The translations under genes and the position numbers were made by a program. The notes beneath the pieces were generated by a model. It had not been told where the DNA came from. It searched no databases and was given only the letters and a program-made list of their open reading frames with translations. From an uncultured Paracoccaceae bacterium (lineage in GTDB: Bacteria > Pseudomonadota > Alphaproteobacteria > Rhodobacterales > Rhodobacteraceae): 38,041 nucleotides of DNA. The DNA is taken from positions 1 through 38,041 of the forward strand of contig CAMZLM010000207.1 of NCBI GenBank assembly GCA_947311485.1, read 5' to 3'. This document shows, one piece after another, positions 27,024 through 35,351 of this stretch (position 1 is its first letter; every line of letters starts with the position of its first letter).

Positions 27024-28724
27024 TCAGGTGGTTACTTGCTCTCGCAAGATGGAGACTGTCAGCGATAACATCAAGTAGAGACCGGCAAAAACAATGATCG
27101 ACAACAGCGTATTTTCAAATGCACGTGGATAGGCGGCCTGGTCCGATTGAACCGGGGAAACCCCCATCGATAGAAAACGGGTTTGCCGATTGGCATCTAC
27201 ACGGGCATTTTCCAGCGCAGCCAAGGCATTGGCCAGCAATTCATGGCGCAGCTCCAGATTGGCCTGTGCGCGGGTCAATTCGGAATTTGTGTCGACAATC
27301 GAGGTTTTCCCATCCCCGCCACGGGTAATAAGTTCTTGTTTTTCTTTGAGTTTACGTTCCAGAACTTTGATTTTCTGGTCCAAGACCCGCACTTTCACCG
27401 GATTGGGGCGCGAGTTTGCAGTCAATTCGGCCCGTTCCAGTTCCTTTTCAAGGATCATGCTTTCCAGTTCGCCGATTTGCCCCTGGATCATCGAAAACGT
27501 TGCGGCCGTATCGAAGGTTTCGAGTTTGCGCTGCAGGTCGGCGACTTCCTGTTGGGCGGTTGCCAGCTTTTCTTCGGCTTCTTTGTACCCTTGCTGGGCA
27601 CCGCGCATGGTGTCTTCACGCATGCGTTTTGTTTGTTTGTCGACACGTTCTTCGGCAAAGGTGACCAGTGCACGTGAAATATCCAGCGATGTTTTGGGAG
27701 AAGGGGAAATCACTTCCATTTTGATCACGCCTTCGGTGGGATCGTATCCGATCACAACTTTCTTCTGATAGACCTTATAGGCTTCTTCGTCGGTTGCATC
27801 ATCGGCAAGGCGTTGTAAAACATCAATTTTATCGCCTTGGTAAAGCTTTCGAAATCCAAGGTCGTGGTCCAGCCGTTTCATGGCATCGCGGGAGGTCAGA
27901 TACCCCTGAACCACAATGGAATCCGTGACCATGGCAAAGGGAGAGGCCGCGAGGATGCTCTTGCTTGGCATTGCGCTCGGGGCGTCCGCCTGTTGAATGA
28001 CGAATTCGGTAAAGGTGGCATACATCGGCGTGGCCACGCGATAGAAATAATATCCGGCGAGCATGCTTGGCAGAGCAACATAACAGGCCAGTTTGAGCAT
28101 CATAACCGCAAGCCGGCGGCGGCGGCGTGCTACGAGTTCGCGTTGAATTTTTTTAATTTCGCGTTCGCGCGTGTCGTCATCAATTACCGGTGGCGGTGGC
28201 TGTTGTGCTTTGCCGACCTCGGAATTGCGCCGTGTTGCAGGCAATGAGGCGTTTTTTTTCGCGTTTTTGTTACGCAGCTCCATAATTTCGCCACGGTTAA
28301 ACGGATCGACTCCTTGTTTGCGTAGCAAGCGTACGGCATCAAGATCAGAGGTTGCTTGAATCCCGTGCTTTTGTGCTAAGCGGCGTGCGATACGCAGCTG
28401 CCGACCGGTCAGGTTTTCCTGTTTAATCTTGGCGATTTCTTCACGAGGTGACAAAGACGGCTCTTGAGAGGTTTTGTCTTCGCCCGCCGGAGAGGATTCC
28501 GGTGTAGGCTCTTTTGGCGCAGGTTCAGGGGCGTTGTTACTGGATTGTGCAACCCGGTCCCGAACGGCCTTTTCTATACGGGTTTTCTGATCCATTGGTG
28601 GCGTTTTTTCATCTGGTTGGGTGTTTTCATCGCCTGTATTCTGTTTTTGAGTCGCGTCATCTGGTGCCGAATCTTTTTGGTTTGCAGTACGATGGATCCG
28701 AAATTTTTTTCTATTATTGCGCAT
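27024..28724 (-). CDS. kpsE: Capsule polysaccharide export inner-membrane protein, KpsE/CtrB/BexC family
   Basis: The 566-aa protein belongs to the polysaccharide co-polymerase type that bridges the capsule ABC transporter and the outer-membrane channel. Roughly the first 205 residues are a cytoplasmic tail, rich in Lys, Glu, Pro and Gln, with one ordered-looking stretch (LTGRQLRIARRLAQKHGI and RLLRKQGVDPF). Membrane helix 1 lies at about 205-228 after an RRRRR stretch. A periplasmic Wzz-like part and a long coiled coil follow (about 345-490), then helix 2 near the C-terminus. Typical KpsE proteins are about 380 aa, so the N-terminal extension is the odd part. I chose the ATG at 28722-28724, which overlaps the kpsT end by 11 bases; AGG is about 10 bases upstream. 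Confidence 0.87.
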   Translation of the reverse strand: MRNNRKKFRIHRTANQKDSAPDDATQKQNTGDENTQPDEKTPPMDQKTRIEKAVRDRVAQSSNNAPEPAPKEPTPESSPAGEDKTSQEPSLSPREEIAKIKQENLTGRQLRIARRLAQKHGIQATSDLDAVRLLRKQGVDPFNRGEIMELRNKNAKKNASLPATRRNSEVGKAQQPPPPVIDDDTREREIKKIQRELVARRRRRLAVMMLKLACYVALPSMLAGYYFYRVATPMYATFTEFVIQQADAPSAMPSKSILAASPFAMVTDSIVVQGYLTSRDAMKRLDHDLGFRKLYQGDKIDVLQRLADDATDEEAYKVYQKKVVIGYDPTEGVIKMEVISPSPKTSLDISRALVTFAEERVDKQTKRMREDTMRGAQQGYKEAEEKLATAQQEVADLQRKLETFDTAATFSMIQGQIGELESMILEKELERAELTANSRPNPVKVRVLDQKIKVLERKLKEKQELITRGGDGKTSIVDTNSELTRAQANLELRHELLANALAALENARVDANRQTRFLSMGVSPVQSDQAAYPRAFENTLLSIIVFAGLYLMLSLTVSILREQVTT

Positions 28725-29367
28725 AATTATAAACCTGTTTGGCTTCGTCCAGAGAGTCATACATTGTCAGCCGTCCATCCCGAAGAACAGCAGCTGTGTT
28801 GCAGAATTTTTCCAGAATATTCGGTTGGTGCGATACGATCACGACCGTTGATTTTTGCAGTCTTTCTTGCAAAACCTGACCGGCTTTGCGGTTGAATTCA
28901 GCATCGGTTGACTGAGGCATGCCTTCGTCGATCAGATAAATGTCAAATTCAAGTGCGAGCAACAAAGCCAAGGTAAACCGCGCGCGCATCCCCTTGGAGT
29001 AAGTGGCGATCGGCATTTCGAAATATTCTTCCAACCCACAGATATAGCGGCAGAATGCCTCTACGTAGTCGGGATCGAGCGAATATAGCCGTGCAATATA
29101 ACGTGTATTGGTGACCGCATCCATTTTGCCATTCAGCCCGCCCATATATCCAAGCGGAAAGGAGATTTTGGAGGTCCGGATTATTTCGCCTTCATCCGGT
29201 TTTTCAAGACCCGACATCATGTTGATCAGTGTGGTTTTTCCGGTGCCGTTCGGGGCCAGAATGCCTAGACTAACGCCTAAATCAATACGAAATGACGCCT
29301 GATCAAGAATGACCTTGCGCTGGGTGCCGGTCCAAAAGGATTTGGATACATTTTTGAATTCTATCAT
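28714..29367 (-). CDS. kpsT: Capsule polysaccharide ABC transporter ATP-binding protein, KpsT/CtrD family
   Basis: The 217-aa ATPase powers export of capsule polymer across the inner membrane with a KpsM-type permease. Walker A is APNGTGKTTLINMM, the signature YSKGMRARFTLALLL, Walker B DIYLIDEGM and the switch His VIVSHQ. The short form lacking a carbohydrate-binding C-terminal domain matches KpsT/CtrD rather than Wzt. I chose the ATG at 29365-29367, giving IEFKNVSKSF at the N-terminus with AGG upstream. It starts the minus-strand unit kpsT-kpsE-kdsA-phosphomannomutase. The permease kpsM is not adjacent and not in the window. Confidence 0.9.
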   Translation of the reverse strand: MIEFKNVSKSFWTGTQRKVILDQASFRIDLGVSLGILAPNGTGKTTLINMMSGLEKPDEGEIIRTSKISFPLGYMGGLNGKMDAVTNTRYIARLYSLDPDYVEAFCRYICGLEEYFEMPIATYSKGMRARFTLALLLALEFDIYLIDEGMPQSTDAEFNRKAGQVLQERLQKSTVVIVSHQPNILEKFCNTAAVLRDGRLTMYDSLDEAKQVYNYAQ

Positions 29368-29741
29368 ATGGCCTGGTCTCAAACCTCTGGGATTAACCCT
29401 ATAACCTCGATTATGGCCTTTTGGGCCTTATACGCATTCCTGCTCGCGCGTATTCTTTTGCGCCAATATGCGGTATTTCCTCCCTTAATTGCAATGGCAG
29501 ATTCCCGGTTTGGCTGCTTTGTGCTCTAAGCCTTGCAGGATTGTTGCCGATTTCCCCCGATTAGCACCGAAAACCCTAAAGAAACCGTGAAGCGGACGAA
29601 AAAAAAAGGCAAATACCGTTTCAATCGGTCTTGTTGAAGTGCGTAAGTAGCCTACTTCTTGGGTTGCATCTTCGGGCCGGCTTCGGCAAAAAGGCGCAAA
29701 ATGGCATAAGACCGATCGTCTTGACAATAGGGGACACTTAG
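29368..29741. other. Divergent intergenic region between kpsT and the Mrp-type operon
   Basis: These 374 bases should hold the promoters of both operons. I see a 9-base A run (29599-29607), an odd-length dyad AAGTAG-C-CTACTT (29645-29657), and AAGAC-CGATC-GTCTT (29708-29722) just before the mnhE ribosome site. A TTGACA occurs at 29722-29727, too close to the start codon to be a normal -35 for mnhE. An open frame on the minus strand (29485-29808) has no family features and overlaps mnhE, so I do not call it. No RNA gene was recognised. Confidence 0.45.
29708..29722 (+). promoter_or_regulatory. Inverted repeat before mnhE, possible operator
   Basis: AAGAC and GTCTT flank a 5-base CGATC spacer. 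It ends 19 bases before the GTG start of the Mrp-type operon and just before its AGGGG ribosome site. A partly similar TCGGTCTTG occurs about 90 bases upstream. It could bind a repressor or form a small leader hairpin; no regulator is known. Confidence 0.3.
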
Positions 29742-30224
29742 GTGCGGACAATTGCAACAGTTGTAATACTTTTTGTCCTCTGGATTGCGATGTCGGGCGT
29801 TTATTCACCGCTTATTGTGGGTTTCGGGGCGATGTCTGCGGTCATTTCCGTTTTTGTGATCCACCGGATGAATGTTGTCGATCAAGACCGTATTCCATTG
29901 CAACTACATCCGGTGCGGATCGTTCAATATTGGCTCTGGTTGATGGGGGAAATCGCAAAATCCAACATCGCGGTAACCAAAGCCATTCTGGCGCGTGACA
30001 TGCCGATCCGGCAAAACCTGTTTAAGACAAATTGTTCGCAAAAAACCGAACTGGCGCAGGTGATTTTTGCCAATTCCATTACCCTGACGCCCGGTACCAT
30101 CACTGTGGAAACCGAAGATGACCATTTCTGGGTGCATGCGCTGTGCTATTCAGACGATGACCCAGCGGCGCTTGACGATATGGATGCCCGGGTTCTGGCC
30201 GTCGAAACAGGGGGGAAAGCATGA
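29742..30224 (+). CDS. mnhE: Na+/H+ antiporter subunit E (MnhE/MrpE)
   Basis: The 160-aa protein matches MrpE: two N-terminal hydrophobic helices (about 3-19 and 20-42), a third amphipathic one (about 60-78), then a soluble domain with SITLTPGTITVETEDDHFWVHAL, which is the family signature. I chose the GTG at 29742 with AGGGG about 8 bases upstream. It is the first gene of an eleven-gene unit, and its stop overlaps mnhF. MrpE is an accessory subunit needed for assembly and activity rather than ion conduction. Confidence 0.93.
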   Translation: MRTIATVVILFVLWIAMSGVYSPLIVGFGAMSAVISVFVIHRMNVVDQDRIPLQLHPVRIVQYWLWLMGEIAKSNIAVTKAILARDMPIRQNLFKTNCSQKTELAQVIFANSITLTPGTITVETEDDHFWVHALCYSDDDPAALDDMDARVLAVETGGKA

Positions 30225-30544
30225 TGTTTCTGGTTGGGGCAATCGGGTTGTTTGTGTCCATGGTACTGGTGCTGGTGCGGTTGTATTCCGGCCCGACGCT
30301 CTATGATCGGGTCCTGGCGGGCAGTTCATTCGGGACCACCACGGTTTTATTTATCGGGGTGATCGGCTTTTTGACCGGGCGTCCGGATTTCCTTGATATT
30401 GCGCTGCTTTATGCATTGATCAATTTCGTTGGCACCATCGCGGTGCTGAAGTTTTTCCGCTATCGCGCCATTGGCGATCATAAATGGCCGCGCAATCAGG
30501 TTCCGTTGGATCCGTCACCGCAAAATCCGGAGGATGTGGCATGA
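30221..30544 (+). CDS. mnhF: Na+/H+ antiporter subunit F (MnhF/MrpF)
   Basis: The 107-aa protein has three membrane helices and the MrpF signature RLYSGPTLYDRVLAGSSFGT with FLDIALLYALINFVGTIAVLKF. The start ATG overlaps the mnhE stop, and the stop overlaps the mnhG start as ATGA. In MrpF, the Asp within the second helix is thought to take part in sodium or proton passage. The C-terminal tail is short and proline-rich. Confidence 0.93.
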   Translation: MMFLVGAIGLFVSMVLVLVRLYSGPTLYDRVLAGSSFGTTTVLFIGVIGFLTGRPDFLDIALLYALINFVGTIAVLKFFRYRAIGDHKWPRNQVPLDPSPQNPEDVA

Positions 30545-30870
30545 CCCTGTTGATTGATATCCTCAGTTGGGTTTGCATTCTGGGGGGCGTGTTCTTTACC
30601 GTGGTTGGCGGCATCGGACTGCTCCGGTTTCCTGACTTCTGGTCGCGTTTGCATGCGGTTTCGGTGTCGGACAGCGCGGGTATGTTGTTGTTTATCTTCG
30701 GTATGTGTTTGCAGGCGGGGTTTACGCTGGTCACGGTTAAATTGATCCTGATTGGTTTTTTTATGTTTATCACCGGCCCGACCGCCACCCATGCCATTGC
30801 CAATGCGGCCTTGGTCACAGGATTGCGTCCGCCGGTGGCGGATGACCTGAAAGAGGACGACGCCGCATGA
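30541..30870 (+). CDS. mnhG: Na+/H+ antiporter subunit G (MnhG/MrpG)
   Basis: The 109-aa protein has three membrane helices and the MrpG signature VGGIGLLRFPDFWSRLHAVS, followed by GPTATHAIANAAL. The start is the ATG at 30541 in an ATGA overlap with mnhF; the stop overlaps the next gene by four bases. Length is normal for MrpG. Confidence 0.94.
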   Translation: MTLLIDILSWVCILGGVFFTVVGGIGLLRFPDFWSRLHAVSVSDSAGMLLFIFGMCLQAGFTLVTVKLILIGFFMFITGPTATHAIANAALVTGLRPPVADDLKEDDAA

Positions 30871-31439
30871 TCGAGACCCTGATAAATATTGCCCTGTTTG
30901 CCATGCTGATCACCACGGCGCTTGCGATTGTGCGCATGGACCGGTTGTTCGGGGTGGTGATGCTGTCCGGGGTGTTTTCGCTGCTGTCGGCCATGCTGTT
31001 TGTGACGCTGGACGCGGTGGATGTGGCCTTTACCGAGGCCGCGGTGGGGGCAGGGATTTCAACCGTGCTGATGCTCGGGACCATTGCGCTGACGTCGCGG
31101 ACCGAAAAGCGCCACAACAAGCGCCGGTTGGTGCCGATGCTGGTGTGTGTGGTTGTGGGGGCGGTGCTGATTTATGGCACAGCGGACATGCCGGATTTTG
31201 GCGATCCGAATGCGCCGGCCAATCTGCATGTGGCCCCATATTATCTGACGGATTCAATAGAGGAAATCGACGTTCCCAATGTGGTGACCTCGATTCTCGC
31301 TTCCTATCGTGGCTATGACACCATGGGGGAAACCGCGGTGGTGTTCACGGCAGGGATTGGCGTGTTGTTGATCCTGTCGGGACTATCCGGTCGCCGCCGT
31401 CGTGAAGACGAAGAAGAAGACGAAGAGGAACAGGCCTGA
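30867..31439 (+). CDS. Stand-alone DUF4040 protein (MrpA C-terminal / MrpB N-terminal equivalent)
   Basis: The 190-aa protein carries a DUF4040 region (about 5-75, with RMDRLFGVVMLSGVFSLLSA and FTEAAVGAGISTVLMLGTIAL), which in ordinary Mrp is the C-terminal part of the large MrpA. The remainder (about 90-175) resembles the MrpA-end/MrpB-start segment, with helices at about 88-104 and 155-172. It ends in an acidic tail rich in Glu and Asp. In archaeal Mbh complexes the same pieces are separate small subunits (MbhD and MbhE), here seemingly joined. The start and stop overlap both neighbours. Confidence 0.85.
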   Translation: MIETLINIALFAMLITTALAIVRMDRLFGVVMLSGVFSLLSAMLFVTLDAVDVAFTEAAVGAGISTVLMLGTIALTSRTEKRHNKRRLVPMLVCVVVGAVLIYGTADMPDFGDPNAPANLHVAPYYLTDSIEEIDVPNVVTSILASYRGYDTMGETAVVFTAGIGVLLILSGLSGRRRREDEEEDEEEQA

Positions 31440-31879
31440 TGCATCACCACCTGATTTTGCGCGTTATCACCAAGCTGTTGGTCGGCACCATCATCCTGTT
31501 TGCCTTTTATGTACAGTTCCACGGTGATTTTTCACCCGGAGGCGGGTTTCAGGCCGGTGTGATCATGGCTGTGGCCTTTATCCTTTATGGTCTGGTGTTC
31601 GGCCTGAACCATGTGCAGCGCGTATTGCCGCCCTGGGTCGTGCATAAAATGCTGGCGCTCGGGGTGTTAATTTACGCGGGCACGGGGGTTTGGAATATGA
31701 TGCTGGGGGGGGAATTCCTCAACTACAACATCTTTAGCCCGCTGCACCCATCCCATGGCCAACACAGCGGCATTCTCTATGTGGAGCTGGGTGTGGGCAT
31801 CACTGTGACCGGGGTCATGGTGGCAATTTATTACGCCTTTGCGGGGCGGCGGCCCTTTATTGGCGACGATGACTGGTAG
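31439..31879 (+). CDS. mnhB: Na+/H+ antiporter subunit B (MnhB/MrpB domain)
   Basis: The 146-aa protein has four membrane helices and the MnhB signature FYVQFHGDFSPGGGFQAGVI, with ELGVGITVTGVM near the end. The start ATG shares one base with the previous stop (TGATG). In Mrp the conserved Gly-rich and His-containing loop lies near the ion path. The gene follows the DUF4040 gene as in Mrp and Mbh clusters. Confidence 0.94.
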   Translation: MHHHLILRVITKLLVGTIILFAFYVQFHGDFSPGGGFQAGVIMAVAFILYGLVFGLNHVQRVLPPWVVHKMLALGVLIYAGTGVWNMMLGGEFLNYNIFSPLHPSHGQHSGILYVELGVGITVTGVMVAIYYAFAGRRPFIGDDDW

Positions 31880-31885
31880 GAATTG

Positions 31886-32323
31886 ATGACACTGGACTAT
31901 ATCCTTGGCCATATGAATTACTGGTTTTTCGTCATTTTAATGATGATTGGCCTGTATATCGTGATTTCATACGGTAATTTGGTGAAAAAGATCGTAGGCC
32001 TGAACATTTTTCAGGCGGCGGTGTTTATGCTGTATATCTCTATGGGGAAAATCACCGGTGGGACGGCACCGATCTTTCCGACGGATTTGCAGGGCAAGAT
32101 CCAGATCGACCCGAACATTGTTTATACAAATCCGGTGCCACATGTGCTGATCCTGACCGCGATTGTGGTGGGGATCGCGACCACATCGCTGGGGCTGGCG
32201 CTGATCGTGCGGATCCGTGAACAATATGACAGCATCGAGGAACAGGAAATTCTGGATATAGACGCGGCCACGGCGCATGCGGAAAATCTGGCCCATGGTC
32301 AGGCAATGGGAGGGCGTGCCTGA
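31886..32323 (+). CDS. mnhC: Na+/H+ antiporter subunit C (MnhC/MrpC, NuoK-like)
   Basis: The 145-aa protein resembles NuoK of complex I: three helices, with YGNLVKKIVGLNIFQAAVF and DPVPHVL-type DPNIVYTNPVPHVLILTAIVVG. A longer, charged C-terminal tail (about 110-145) follows. I chose the ATG at 31886, with TAGGAAT 5-6 bases upstream. The stop overlaps the next gene as TGATG. Confidence 0.92.
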   Translation: MTLDYILGHMNYWFFVILMMIGLYIVISYGNLVKKIVGLNIFQAAVFMLYISMGKITGGTAPIFPTDLQGKIQIDPNIVYTNPVPHVLILTAIVVGIATTSLGLALIVRIREQYDSIEEQEILDIDAATAHAENLAHGQAMGGRA

Positions 32324-33870
32324 TGTCGGCTGAACTCCAGAGCGTCGCTTTGTCGTGGCAAGACCAGTTGCCGGTGTTGCAGATCATCATTCCGTTTTTT
32401 GCCGGTCCGTTGATTGTTCTTCTGGGCAGCCGCCGACTGGCCTGGCCGATGGCCTTTGCCGCCAGCGTTGCCGCGCTGGTGATTGCTATGATGCTGTTGT
32501 CCCGGGTTATTGATGGCGGTTTTATCAGCTATCACATGGGCGGTTGGGCACCACCGATCGGGATTGAATACCGGATTGATGCGGCCAATGCGCTGGTGCT
32601 TGTGTTGATAGCGGCGATTGCCGTGGTGGTGCTACCCTTTGCCAAAGTGTCGATCGCGGCAGAAGTTCCGCGCCGTCACCACGCGCTGTTTTATGCCATG
32701 TTTATGCTGTGTTTTACCGGCCTGATGGGGGTGGTGATCACTGGCGACGCCTTTAATGTGTTTGTTTTCCTCGAGATTTCCTCCCTTTCGACCTATGTTC
32801 TGGTCGCCAAAGGGGCCAGCAAAGACAAGCGCGCCCTGACCGCGGCCTATGATTACTTGATCATGGGCACCATCGGGGCGACGTTTTTCGTGATCGGGCT
32901 GGGGTTTCTCTATATGGCGACCGGCACGCTGAATATGGCTGATCTGGCCGACCGGATTGCCCTGCTTGGCCCCAATCGCACGGTGCAGGCGGGGTTTGCC
33001 TTTATTGTGATCGGCATGGCGCTCAAGGCGGCGATGTTTCCGCTGCACCACTGGTTGCCCAACGCCTATAACTATGCGCCCTCGGCGGTGACGGCATTTC
33101 TGGCGGCAACGGCGACCAAGGCGGCGGTTTATGTGATGTTGCGATTCATGTTTTCGGTGTTTCAACCGGAATTCGTCGCCGATAGCGGTGTGGCCGCCTA
33201 TATCATCGGGCCGCTGGCGGTGCTGGCGATGTTTGTGGCCAGCTTTATCGCGGTGTTCCAGAATAATTTCAAACGTATGCTGGCCTATTCTTCGATTGCG
33301 CAGATCGGCTATATGCTGCTGGGGATTTCGTTCTTCAACCACAATGGTCTGACCGCAACCATGGTACATTTGTTCAACCACGGTATCACCAAGGCGGCGC
33401 TGTTCATGGCTGTCGGCGCGCTGGTGTTGCGCACAGGAACCACGTTTTACGACCGGATCGCCGGTATGGGGCGGGTGATGCCGTTCACGGGCGCGGCGGT
33501 GGTGGTGGCCGGTTTGTCGCTGATCGGGGTGCCGGGGACGGCGGGGTTCATTTCCAAATGGGTGTTGGTGCAAGCGGCATTTGACAACGGCCTGTGGTGG
33601 ATGGCGCTGGCGATTATGGCGTCGAGCCTGCTGGCGGTGATTTACGTCTGGCGCGTGGTCGAGGCCCTGTACCTGAAGGCCCCCAATCCGGAAGCGGTGC
33701 ATAAAGAGGCCCCGTTGATGATGATCGTGCCGATCTGGATCATGGCCGGTTCTACTGTCTGGTTCGGTTTTGATACATCGCTGACGCTGGGGGCGGCGGA
33801 AATGGCAGCCACGGCGTTGTTGAACGGGTCATCCGGTTTGGCTGAAATCGCCACATCGGCAATGCAATAG
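32323..33870 (+). CDS. mnhD: Na+/H+ antiporter subunit D (MnhD/MrpD, NuoN/M-like channel subunit), first copy
   Basis: The 515-aa protein is a proton-pumping-type membrane subunit of about 14 helices. The key residues of this family are in place: Glu151 (FLEISSLSTYVL), Lys235 (MALKAAMFPLHHWLP), Lys266 (TATKAAVYV) and Lys412 (GFISKWVL). It follows mnhC as in Mrp operons and is most like MrpD. Eleven bases separate it from the second large subunit. Confidence 0.93.
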   Translation: MSAELQSVALSWQDQLPVLQIIIPFFAGPLIVLLGSRRLAWPMAFAASVAALVIAMMLLSRVIDGGFISYHMGGWAPPIGIEYRIDAANALVLVLIAAIAVVVLPFAKVSIAAEVPRRHHALFYAMFMLCFTGLMGVVITGDAFNVFVFLEISSLSTYVLVAKGASKDKRALTAAYDYLIMGTIGATFFVIGLGFLYMATGTLNMADLADRIALLGPNRTVQAGFAFIVIGMALKAAMFPLHHWLPNAYNYAPSAVTAFLAATATKAAVYVMLRFMFSVFQPEFVADSGVAAYIIGPLAVLAMFVASFIAVFQNNFKRMLAYSSIAQIGYMLLGISFFNHNGLTATMVHLFNHGITKAALFMAVGALVLRTGTTFYDRIAGMGRVMPFTGAAVVVAGLSLIGVPGTAGFISKWVLVQAAFDNGLWWMALAIMASSLLAVIYVWRVVEALYLKAPNPEAVHKEAPLMMIVPIWIMAGSTVWFGFDTSLTLGAAEMAATALLNGSSGLAEIATSAMQ

Positions 33871-33881
33871 GGGCAGGGAAT

Positions 33882-35351
33882 ATGGAAACCAATACGCTCA
33901 TCGCCCTTGCTATTTTACTGCCCATCTTGGCCATGGTTGGCAATATGGCATTCAAAAACCTGCCCAATATCCGCGACAGCTTTACCTTGTTCTGTGCGGG
34001 GCTGACCTTTGCCAGCGTGCTGGGTATTTTGTCCAATGTCGGCAACGGCACCAGTGAAACCATCGCTCTGTTCGATGTGTTCCCCGGCCTGCCGATTGCC
34101 TTTAGCGTGGAACCGCTCGGCCTGTTGTTTGCGATTGTGGCGTCGGGACTGTGGATTGTCACCCATATTTACGCGATCGGGTATATGCGCGGAAACAATG
34201 AATCCCATCACGCACGGTTTTTCGCCAGCTTCTCTCTGGCGATTTCGGCTGCCCTTGGCATTGCTTTTTCGGCTAATATGCTGACCCTGTTTTTGTTCTA
34301 CGAAATGCTGACGGTATCAACTTTTCCGCTGGTGGCGCACAAAGGCACACCAGAGGCCGTGCGCGGGGCGAAGATCTATCTGGGCATCCTGATCGGCACC
34401 TCGATTGCGTTGCTGCTGACGGGGGTTATCTGGACCTACACCCTTGCCGGAACGCTTGATTTTACCCAAGGCGGTATTTTGCAAGGCAAGGTCAGCGGTA
34501 CTTTGGTGCCTGTGTTGCTGGCGCTCTATGCATTCGGGATCGGCAAGGCGGCGTTGATGCCGTTTCATAAATGGCTGCCCGCCGCGATGGTTGCCCCGAC
34601 ACCGGTTTCCGCGTTGCTGCATGCGGTGGCGGTGGTCAAGGCCGGCGTGTTTACCATGCTCAAGGTCGGGATCTATATTTTCGGCATTGATTTTCTGGCG
34701 GAAACCGGTGCGTCGGAATGGCTGATGTGGTTGGCGGCCTTTACGATTATTATGGCTTCGGTGATTGCCATGCAGCAGGACAACCTGAAAAAACGTCTGG
34801 CCTATTCGACGATTTCACAGCTGAGCTATATCACCCTTGGTATGGCGCTCGCGACCAGTATGGGCGCGCTGGGTGGCGGCATGCATATTGCCATGCATGC
34901 CATGGGGAAAATCACCCTGTTTATGTGCGCAGGCTCGATCTATGTGGCCACGCATAAAACCGAAATCAGCCAGATGCAGGGGCTTGGCCGCGTGATGCCG
35001 ATCACCTTTGGCGCGTTCCTGATTGGCGCGCTGTCAATTATCGGCCTGCCGCCGTTGGGCGGGTCGTGGTCAAAATGGCTGCTGATGGTTGGCGCGGCGG
35101 ATGCGGGCCAGCAAATCATGATTGCGGTGTTGATGCTGTCGTCCTTGCTGAATGTGGCCTATCTTCTGCCCATCGTCGGGCGCGGGTTTTTTCTGAAAGA
35201 TACGCAAAACAACGCAGTGTCGGGGATCAAGGAATCCCCCTTGCTGGTCTGGTTACCCCCTGCTGTGACGGCGTTCGGCTGTCTTGTGGTGTTCTTTTAT
35301 GCCGGACAAATTCTGGCATTTCTGATGCCGATCACAGGGGCTGCACAATGA
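33882..35351 (+). CDS. Second NuoM/L-like antiporter channel subunit
   Basis: The 489-aa protein is of the same superfamily as the gene before it, but clearly diverged. It has Glu141 (FYEMLTVSTFPL), Lys222 (GIGKAALMPFHKWLPAAM), Lys253 (AVVKAGVFTML) and Lys398 (GSWSKWLL). An aspartate pair and Lys303-304 lie in MQQDNLKKRLAYSTISQ. The start is the ATG at 33882, after GGCAGGG. Its stop overlaps the next small gene as ATGA. It is a candidate for the role of MrpA's N-terminal part or for an extra proton channel. Confidence 0.88.
   Translation: METNTLIALAILLPILAMVGNMAFKNLPNIRDSFTLFCAGLTFASVLGILSNVGNGTSETIALFDVFPGLPIAFSVEPLGLLFAIVASGLWIVTHIYAIGYMRGNNESHHARFFASFSLAISAALGIAFSANMLTLFLFYEMLTVSTFPLVAHKGTPEAVRGAKIYLGILIGTSIALLLTGVIWTYTLAGTLDFTQGGILQGKVSGTLVPVLLALYAFGIGKAALMPFHKWLPAAMVAPTPVSALLHAVAVVKAGVFTMLKVGIYIFGIDFLAETGASEWLMWLAAFTIIMASVIAMQQDNLKKRLAYSTISQLSYITLGMALATSMGALGGGMHIAMHAMGKITLFMCAGSIYVATHKTEISQMQGLGRVMPITFGAFLIGALSIIGLPPLGGSWSKWLLMVGAADAGQQIMIAVLMLSSLLNVAYLLPIVGRGFFLKDTQNNAVSGIKESPLLVWLPPAVTAFGCLVVFFYAGQILAFLMPITGAAQ

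Noticed and set aside
29485-29808. Minus-strand 107-codon frame in the kpsT-mnhE region
   Set aside because: It overlaps the start of mnhE, has no clear ribosome site and its translation shows no known pattern.
32632-33702. 356-codon minus-strand frame opposite mnhD
   Set aside because: His/Arg/Gln-rich translation typical of the antisense of a membrane protein gene; no motif.
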